A DNA stretch of 13,471 bases from Planctomycetaceae bacterium (GTDB lineage Bacteria > Planctomycetota > Planctomycetia > Pirellulales > Pirellulaceae). Below the pieces are notes generated by a model that had not been told where the DNA came from, did not search any database, and was given only the letters and a program-made list of their open reading frames with translations. Below are positions 12,842 through 13,471 of the stretch, in pieces (within the stretch, counting starts at the first letter, position 1; each line of letters begins with the position of its first letter). The stretch lies in the NCBI GenBank assembly GCA_007695205.1, contig REEF01000488.1, positions 1 through 13,471 on the forward strand, read 5' to 3'. Position numbers and translations under genes: made by a program.

Positions 12842-13471
12842 ATGCCGAAGTTTGCTCGATGGTCGATGGGCAGTTGCATCGCGACAATGCTGATTCTGTT
12901 CGGCGGTTGTCGTTCCCCAACGCAACCTGGGCGATCGCCTATTGGCGAAGACGCTCAGCGGCCTGTCATCTACACGGTGAATTACCCATTGGCTTATTTC
13001 GCCGATCGGATCGGCGGCGATCATGTGCGAGTGGTCTTTCCTGCTCCGCCCGGCGTGGACCCGGCTTTCTGGCGACCGGAGGGCGAGGTGATCCGCGGAT
13101 ACCAAACAGCGGACCTGATCCTGTTAAACGGTGCTTCGTTTGCTCAATGGGCCGAGCACATGGCATTGCCCCGTCGCCGCATGGTCATCACATCGCGAGC
13201 GTTTACTGATCGATACATCGAGATCGAGGACCGGGTGGTCCACCAGCATGGTCCGCACGGCGAGCACGCTCACGAAGGTTTTGCCGTTACCACGTGGCTG
13301 GACCCCCAACAGGCGCTACAGCAGGCGGAAACCATTTATGACGAGTTGATCGACCGTTGGCCCGAGCATTCGTCCGCGTTCCATGCCGGTTGGAAAAAAC
13401 TGCGGGAAGATTGGGTGGAACTGGACGAACGTTTGACCGCCATCCATGCCGCCTATCGAGATCAACCGTTA
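12842..13471 (+). CDS. ZnuA-like metal-binding lipoprotein, cut by window end
   Basis: The first 210 codons of a substrate-binding protein of a zinc/manganese ABC importer; the frame is open to the last base. The N-terminus has a basic start, a hydrophobic stretch (SCIATMLILFGG) and Cys23 in LFGGC, a slightly atypical lipobox, so it is probably a lipoprotein. The first lobe follows: VIYTVNYPLAYFADRIGGDH (42-61), then ADLILLNGASFAQWAEHM (90-107). A His-rich stretch HQHGPHGEHAH (134-144) precedes VTTWLDPQQALQQAE, as in the family. At residues 70-79 it has GVDPAFWRPE, where many ZnuA proteins have a His after DP. AAGG lies six bases before ATG 12842. The permease and ATPase genes would be expected beyond the window. 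Confidence 0.85.
   Translation, partial: MPKFARWSMGSCIATMLILFGGCRSPTQPGRSPIGEDAQRPVIYTVNYPLAYFADRIGGDHVRVVFPAPPGVDPAFWRPEGEVIRGYQTADLILLNGASFAQWAEHMALPRRRMVITSRAFTDRYIEIEDRVVHQHGPHGEHAHEGFAVTTWLDPQQALQQAETIYDELIDRWPEHSSAFHAGWKKLREDWVELDERLTAIHAAYRDQPL

Noticed and set aside
12634..13209. 191-codon plus-strand frame overlapping the metal-binding lipoprotein
   Set aside because: It is out of frame with the clear ZnuA-like protein and its first part is the inverted repeat at 12656-12725.

Overview
The window looks like chromosomal DNA of a GC-rich Gram-negative bacterium, most likely a planctomycete (Pirellulales-like). This is inferred from the style of the proteins (a di-haem cytochrome with a long N-terminal region, DUF1540 and DUF2267 proteins, a lipoprotein with an unusual metal site) and from REP-like palindromes between genes. 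No rRNA, tRNA, CRISPR array or transposase gene was seen.

Layout. (1) 1-509, minus strand: two small, translationally coupled hypothetical genes. (2) 864-1286, plus: a DUF2267 protein after a 354-base gap that holds a 16-bp tandem repeat. (3) 1534-7139, plus: a four-gene YbhGFSR-type exporter operon (membrane-fusion protein, fused double ATPase, two ABC-2 permeases) with overlapping or very short junctions. It ends in a nested hairpin shared with the convergent genes. (4) 7187-7578, minus: the C-terminal half of an OsmC-type peroxidase gene, coupled to a 59-residue hypothetical. (5) 8076-9974, plus: a secreted di-haem c-type cytochrome of the CCP/MauG type and an all-helical hypothetical in one unit. 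(6) 10035-11308, plus: a DUF1778/GNAT toxin-antitoxin operon with a strong promoter and a perfect internal operator palindrome, then a protein with two DUF1540 modules. Two near-identical perfect palindromes (9976-10020 and 11351-11397) bracket this block. (7) 11373-12542, minus: a cystathionine gamma-synthase/lyase family PLP enzyme whose last codons and stop lie inside the second palindrome. (8) 12842-end, plus: a ZnuA-like metal-binding lipoprotein, cut by the window edge, divergent from the PLP gene.

How the parts work together. Region 3 should export a hydrophobic or toxic compound. Region 6 is a self-regulated toxin-antitoxin module that may have arrived as a palindrome-flanked cassette. 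The other genes (peroxide defence remnant, periplasmic haem protein, sulfur amino acid enzyme, metal uptake) look like unlinked housekeeping and stress functions. I do not see a wholly new multi-gene system. The most unusual features are the palindrome-bracketed toxin-antitoxin block, the palindrome that rewrites the end of the PLP enzyme, and the OsmC half-gene with its own ribosome binding site.
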